Positions 59,510-63,638 of a stretch of 63,638 bases of DNA are shown here, in pieces. The DNA lies in assembly GCA_964610165.1 (NCBI GenBank), contig CAZSUZ010000003.1:1-63638 (forward strand), written 5' to 3'. The translations under genes and the position numbers were made by a program. Every line of letters starts with the position of its first letter. The first letter of the stretch is position 1. This stretch comes from MFZZ01 sp964610165. Lineage in GTDB: Bacteria; Patescibacteriota; Microgenomatia; UBA1406; GWC2-37-13. The notes beneath the pieces are model-generated. The model was not told where the DNA came from. It saw only the letters and a list, made by a program, of their open reading frames with translations, and did no database searches.

Positions 59510-60844
59510 TTAAAATAATGTTCCACTTGTAAAATGCCATTTGGAAACATGTAAGGTAGGCATCAAATTTATCATATCGCCTTCAAAACTAGCAAGTCGT
59601 GTCAATTTATTCTCAATTCCAATCACATTATTAAGAGCATCGGGAATACTTTGGTTAAATCTTAAATTTTTAACAGGTTTAACTATCTTCCCATTTTCTA
59701 TAAGAAATGTTCCATCTCTTGTCATGCCGGTTACATTTAATGCTTTTGGATTAAGAACTCGAACATACCAAAGACGAGTTACTAGTAGTCCACGTTTAAC
59801 TTTTTTTATCATCTCCTCTCTGGTTTTATCTCCTTCTTTAATATATAAATGTAAAGGAATTGGTCCGAGTGTATTAGGAGCTGGAAGAGCATGTCCTGTG
59901 TTTACTGCTTTATATTTAGTAGCAGTATAAGAATCATACGCAATATTTTTTAAAATGCCATTTTCTACAATAATCATTTTTTCTTTTGGATATCCTTCAA
60001 AATCAAATGGCATAGGAAATACTTCAGGATGAAAAGGATCATCAACTATTGTTATATTATCTCCAAATACTTTCTGCCCCAGTTTTCCGGATAATGGACT
60101 TGCCTGTTCATGATAAATACGTGCATTTGGTGCATACCACTGAAAAAATGCCATCATTTCTGAAACTGCTTGAGGCTCCAAAATTACTTCATATTCACCT
60201 GGATCTATATCTGCTGGATCTTTACTTTCCAATGTTTTTTCTACAGCAATTGTTGCTACTTTTTTTGCATCAATTCCTTTTATATCGCGTGCAACATCTG
60301 CTGCAAAACCACTCGAATTACTTCCTAAAATAATGGTTGAAAGATTACAAGAACTACCAGCATGATATGCCCAAACTCCAAGTGAATTAGCTATAGCATA
60401 TTCAGAAACATCATGTGCATAAGCGCCAGATGCAATTAATGATTGCTCTTGTGCTTTTTCAATTACACTATGCACACCTTCTGTTAATTCTGCTTCTGTT
60501 GCTTTAAAAATTTCATTTGGAACAGAAGGAATTTTTTTGGGTTTTGGTAATGAAACAAAATCTGGATCTGGTTGTTGAAAAGATGCAATTTCAGTTGCTT
60601 TTGCCACCACTTCTTTTAAAAATTTGTCTTCAAAATTATTAGTAGAAGCTACACCAATTTTTTTGTCTTTAATTACACGTACAGAGATACCAATAGTATC
60701 CCATGCCATATTTTGATGAATTTGATTATTAGCGAAACGAGTTAAAGAATTTTCAGAAACAGATAACAAAACTTCAGTCTGATCTGACCGCGAATATTTC
60801 AATACTTTTTCTGCAATTTGTTTTAGTTTTTTTTCTCCTAACAT
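59510..60844 (-). CDS. tldE: TldE/PmbA-type metalloprotease-complex subunit
   Basis: A 444-residue member of the TldD/PmbA family that lacks the zinc-binding HExxxH, as TldE does. Typical are SENSLTRFANNQIHQNMAW (about residue 25; in part: TRFANNQIHQNMAW) and the conserved C-terminal NVTGMTRDGTFLIENGK. TldE pairs with TldD to form a heterodimeric protease that trims peptides, for example microcin precursors. It starts 12 bases after tldD. Confidence 0.93.
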   Translation of the reverse strand: MLGEKKLKQIAEKVLKYSRSDQTEVLLSVSENSLTRFANNQIHQNMAWDTIGISVRVIKDKKIGVASTNNFEDKFLKEVVAKATEIASFQQPDPDFVSLPKPKKIPSVPNEIFKATEAELTEGVHSVIEKAQEQSLIASGAYAHDVSEYAIANSLGVWAYHAGSSCNLSTIILGSNSSGFAADVARDIKGIDAKKVATIAVEKTLESKDPADIDPGEYEVILEPQAVSEMMAFFQWYAPNARIYHEQASPLSGKLGQKVFGDNITIVDDPFHPEVFPMPFDFEGYPKEKMIIVENGILKNIAYDSYTATKYKAVNTGHALPAPNTLGPIPLHLYIKEGDKTREEMIKKVKRGLLVTRLWYVRVLNPKALNVTGMTRDGTFLIENGKIVKPVKNLRFNQSIPDALNNVIGIENKLTRLASFEGDMINLMPTLHVSKWHFTSGTLF

Positions 60845-60856
60845 AGTTATATTAAA

Positions 60857-62338
60857 TTACCATTTCACAACACCAACCTTCACTTTTCTAAATCGTGCTG
60901 GACTCGCACCATGACCCGTATACATTACTTGACTTGGCTGACCCTTTCCACAATTTGGTGTTCCCCATACTTGCCATTCATCTCGACCACAAATTGCATC
61001 ACAACTATTCCAAAACTGTGGTGTAATTCCTTGATATGTTGGATTTTTCAACATTCTTCCTAATTTTCCATTTTTAATTTCCCATGCGATTTCTGTTCCA
61101 AACTGAAAGTTATATCGTTTATCATCAATACTCCACGATCTATTTGTAGACATAAAAATACCGTATTCAGTGTCTTTTATAAGTTTATCCAGTGTCCAGG
61201 CTTTTCCAGTTCCTTCTTCTCCACCAGGTTCTAAATTAATATTAGTCATTCTAATCATTGGCAACCTACTCCAAGATGATGCCCGAACTGTACCATTACT
61301 TTTGCCATGATATTTTGGATTAATCTTTTTCAAAAGTGGAGCTGTATCTCTGGAAGTAATATAATCCTGAAAATTACCTTTTTTTACTAAATATGTTCGT
61401 TGTGCAGGTGTACCTTCATCATCATATCCAAAAGTTCCCAATCCACCAGGAATTGTAGCGTCTGCTGTTAAATTAACAATGTCTGAGCCATATTTAAAAT
61501 TAAATAATTTTTCGGGTGTTAAAAAACTAGTTCCTGCATAAGAAGCTTCATAGCCAAGTACTCTGTCTAACTCTACTGCATGACCACAACTTTCATGGAT
61601 CTGAAGCGCTAATTGGTTTCCATCAAGAATAAGATCAAATTCACCTGTTGGACAAACATCTGCTGTTAATAAATCGACTGCTTCTTGTGCAACACGTGGA
61701 GCTTGTTTTTCTAAATGCAAATTTCTTACTAACTCAAATCCTAATGTTTTATTTTGACCTCTGAAAGAATTTGGGAAAGACCTATTTTGAAATTCGTTAC
61801 CGTCAACAGCTGAAGCTTCTATACCTGCACCTGTCCAAATGATTTCTTGTTCAATAAGAGAACCAATAGTTGAAGCAAAATATTTATGTTCTTTATTAGC
61901 TTGATATGAGGATTGAGAAATAATTATTTTTGGACTAATTCGTTGAGCTTTATCTGCTTTTAATAAGATATCTATTTTTTCTTCAGTAGAAACAGCAAAT
62001 GGATCTTCTTTAATAGGAGTTTTATAACTATCTTTAATTGGTTTCAACTCATCCAGTATTACATCTGATGATTTATATTGAGATGACGAATTGGCTATCT
62101 CCATTGCTTTCTTTATAGTTTTATCAACACCTTTAGTAGAAAAATCATGAGAAGCTGCAAATCCCCAAACACCTTTATGAAGTACCCGAACATTGTAACC
62201 TAAAGAAGTAGAAGACTGTAAGGCCTCCACAATGCCATCTTTCGTTGCTATATCTTCGCTTTCTTGCTCTACAATTCTGACATCTGCGTACTCAACTTTG
62301 GGTACTTTATTCAGAATTTCTTGAGCCTTCATTAGCAT
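60857..62338 (-). CDS. tldD: TldD-type metalloprotease subunit
   Basis: A 493-residue catalytic subunit. The zinc site is LQIHESCGHAVELDR (HExxxH, about residue 252); the typical N-terminal family element is KDGIVEALQSSTSLGYNVRV (shown in part: STSLGYNVRVL). Later elements include RMTNINLEPGG (about 365) and a Cys-containing WNSCDAICGRDEWQVWG near the end. It degrades unfolded peptides with TldE. TATAAT ends six bases before ATG 62338, so it is leaderless and heads the operon tldD-tldE-CBS protein. Confidence 0.95.
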   Translation of the reverse strand: MLMKAQEILNKVPKVEYADVRIVEQESEDIATKDGIVEALQSSTSLGYNVRVLHKGVWGFAASHDFSTKGVDKTIKKAMEIANSSSQYKSSDVILDELKPIKDSYKTPIKEDPFAVSTEEKIDILLKADKAQRISPKIIISQSSYQANKEHKYFASTIGSLIEQEIIWTGAGIEASAVDGNEFQNRSFPNSFRGQNKTLGFELVRNLHLEKQAPRVAQEAVDLLTADVCPTGEFDLILDGNQLALQIHESCGHAVELDRVLGYEASYAGTSFLTPEKLFNFKYGSDIVNLTADATIPGGLGTFGYDDEGTPAQRTYLVKKGNFQDYITSRDTAPLLKKINPKYHGKSNGTVRASSWSRLPMIRMTNINLEPGGEEGTGKAWTLDKLIKDTEYGIFMSTNRSWSIDDKRYNFQFGTEIAWEIKNGKLGRMLKNPTYQGITPQFWNSCDAICGRDEWQVWGTPNCGKGQPSQVMYTGHGASPARFRKVKVGVVKW

Positions 62339-62477
62339 GTCTTTATTATAAATGATAATTCTAAACTTAAAATATAACCAAACACCTCATAATGTAACAA
62401 TTGTAAGTATTTGCCTCAATAGTACTCTGAAATAGTAAAACTCATGTAAGAATAAGTATCAATCTAAAAAAATTAGT

Positions 62478-62483
62478 TATAAT
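62478..62483 (+). promoter_or_regulatory. -10 box of the MgtC/DUF4010 gene
   Basis: TATAAT, ending seven bases before the ATG at 62491; this is the leaderless layout again. A clear -35 is not seen. Confidence 0.5.
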
Positions 62484-62490
62484 GCTAATA

Positions 62491-63638
62491 ATGGAACTTA
62501 CAACAGCATTAAAGTTACTTATATCACTCGCAATTGGTGCTGCAATTGGATTAGAACGAGAAGTCCATGAAAAAAATGAGAAACATGGCCCTGACGAACC
62601 AAAGCATGCCTCCAAAGCTTACATTGGCGTTCGCACCTTTTCTTTAATAACGGCATTAGGCGCCATTGCAGGTTTACTTTATACAAATTATCTAACTATT
62701 TTTCTTGTAATCTCTATCGGCTTTTTAACCTTAACCATAGTTCACTATTCATTTAGCAGTTGGTTTTCTAAAGACATCGGATTCACGACAGAACTCGCTA
62801 CTATCTTTTGTTACTTAATTGGTATGTTTATTGGACTAGAAGTATTCCCAACTATTTTAACTATCGCAATTGGTGTTGTTCTTATGCTTATTTTGGCAAC
62901 TAAATCTCAGATTGAAGTAATTGTTGCAGATGTACAACGCAGAGAACTCATGGCCTTTATAGGCTATGCACTGATTGCCTTAGTAGTGCTTCCCTTTTTA
63001 CCCAATGCATCTTATACATTAAATCAAATTCCATATATCTCACAGATAGCTGGAACTTTAAAAATTAATTTACAGGTATGGGGTAATTTAGAAATTATTA
63101 ATCCATTTACCACATGGCTTATTGTCGCAATCATTACAGGTGTTGAATTTACCGGCTATGTACTTGAACGATCTATCGGAAAAGGAAAAGGTTTAATACT
63201 TACAAGTTTAGTTGGTGGTTTTGTTTCTTCTACTGCAACAACACAATCTTTAGCTGTACAAAGTAAAGTTCGTAAAAAAATCGATTTACTTGTCGCTTCT
63301 GCACTTTTGGCTACTTTAGCAAGTTTTTTCTCTGCGACAATAATACTTCTCCCCATTAATCCAGCATTTGTTGGCTATATTTTTCCTACACTTTTAATTC
63401 TTATTTCCGGATTTGGAGTTGCTACATTCATTTTTATGAGATTGGACAAATTCAGTAAAACTAATGTCGCAGAAGAATCTATTGAACGTAATGAAGTTTT
63501 TTCTTTAAAACCAGCACTTATTTTTGCTGTTTTGTATATTGTAATTAAATTGTTATCAAGGATAGCATTAGAATTATTTGGAGAAACCGGATTCTTAATT
63601 ACTGCTTCACTTGCTGCAGTAACTGGTATTGATGCTGT
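62491..63638 (+). CDS. MgtC/SapB - DUF4010 membrane protein (C-terminus cut by window end)
   Basis: Open frame from ATG 62491 to the window end, 382 codons, so the C-terminus is missing. N-terminal MgtC/SapB domain with KLLISLAIGAAIGLERE (about residue 8) and GVRTFSLITALGAIAGL (about 47), three to four helices; then a DUF4010 region with GLILTSLVGGFVSSTATTQS (about 220; in part: SLVGGFVSSTATTQS) and several further helices. MgtC relatives are linked to magnesium stress and virulence; the full-length function is unknown. TATAAT lies seven bases before the ATG. Confidence 0.9.
   Translation, partial: MELTTALKLLISLAIGAAIGLEREVHEKNEKHGPDEPKHASKAYIGVRTFSLITALGAIAGLLYTNYLTIFLVISIGFLTLTIVHYSFSSWFSKDIGFTTELATIFCYLIGMFIGLEVFPTILTIAIGVVLMLILATKSQIEVIVADVQRRELMAFIGYALIALVVLPFLPNASYTLNQIPYISQIAGTLKINLQVWGNLEIINPFTTWLIVAIITGVEFTGYVLERSIGKGKGLILTSLVGGFVSSTATTQSLAVQSKVRKKIDLLVASALLATLASFFSATIILLPINPAFVGYIFPTLLILISGFGVATFIFMRLDKFSKTNVAEESIERNEVFSLKPALIFAVLYIVIKLLSRIALELFGETGFLITASLAAVTGIDA

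Overview
The window looks like a piece of a streamlined, low-GC Candidate Phyla Radiation (Patescibacteria) genome, most likely of the Microgenomates type. This is an inference from gene content and layout: short intergenic gaps, many strand switches, no recognisable biosynthetic pathways, several proteins seen mainly in these bacteria, and genes that mostly lack Shine-Dalgarno (SD) sites. UGA is used as a stop (for example at 9588-9590), so the UGA-glycine code of Gracilibacteria/Absconditabacteria does not apply. No tRNA, rRNA, insertion sequence, prophage or CRISPR array was found.

Layout. 1-5.3 kb: a class III aminotransferase-like enzyme (cut by the window edge) behind a 1164-residue protein of unknown function, with an attenuator-like leader in front. 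5.4-11 kb: a solitary 49-residue protein, an RRM RNA-binding protein, a GIY-YIG protein, an AlkD-like HEAT-repeat protein, a DUF4230 protein, a DUF2905 protein and an APH-family kinase. 11-18 kb: a type I restriction-modification island (hsdM, an extra nuclease, hsdS, a DUF3800 protein, hsdR) with a tiny RNA gene and a long inverted repeat before hsdR. 18-22.8 kb: small and surface-anchored proteins, a YgjP-like metallopeptidase and three short genes with their own promoters and terminators. 22.9-28 kb: a RecB/Cas4-like nuclease, a class II photolyase, a large anchored protein and a Cof-type HAD phosphatase.

28-35.9 kb: an FMN riboswitch in front of an EamA-family transporter (a probable riboflavin importer), an MFS transporter, a Doc/antitoxin pair with a HEPN-like third gene, HflX, and a second EamA transporter. 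35.9-40 kb: a copper operon (csoR, an HMA/DsbD-like/cupredoxin protein, copA) with a visible promoter and operator. 40-46.7 kb: a DnaQ/GIY-YIG fusion, a DsbA-like oxidoreductase, an alpha/beta hydrolase and a cell-wall group (membrane-anchored MurF-like ligase, DegT-like aminotransferase, FemAB-like transferase). 46.7-47.6 kb: a 0.9 kb stretch without a normal gene but dense in long-range inverted repeats, promoter-like sequences and a 32-codon hydrophobic reading frame.

47.6-63.6 kb: membrane and TPR proteins, three GT-C type glycosyltransferases, a LytR-C-like protein, a DksA/TraR zinc-finger protein, Lgt, a nucleotide-sugar epimerase, a CBS-domain protein in an operon with the TldD/TldE protease pair, and a MgtC/DUF4010 membrane protein cut by the window end.

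Two architectures run through the window. Many genes have a TATAAT-like box only 6-8 bases before the ATG and no SD, as expected for leaderless mRNAs. A small set of short genes (49, 54, 65, 138 residues, plus the RRM protein) has strong SD sites, longer leaders and their own terminators. The parts most worth follow-up are the 46.7-47.6 kb region, the attenuator at 5.2 kb, the riboswitch-controlled transporter and the 46-nt RNA gene at 13.47 kb.
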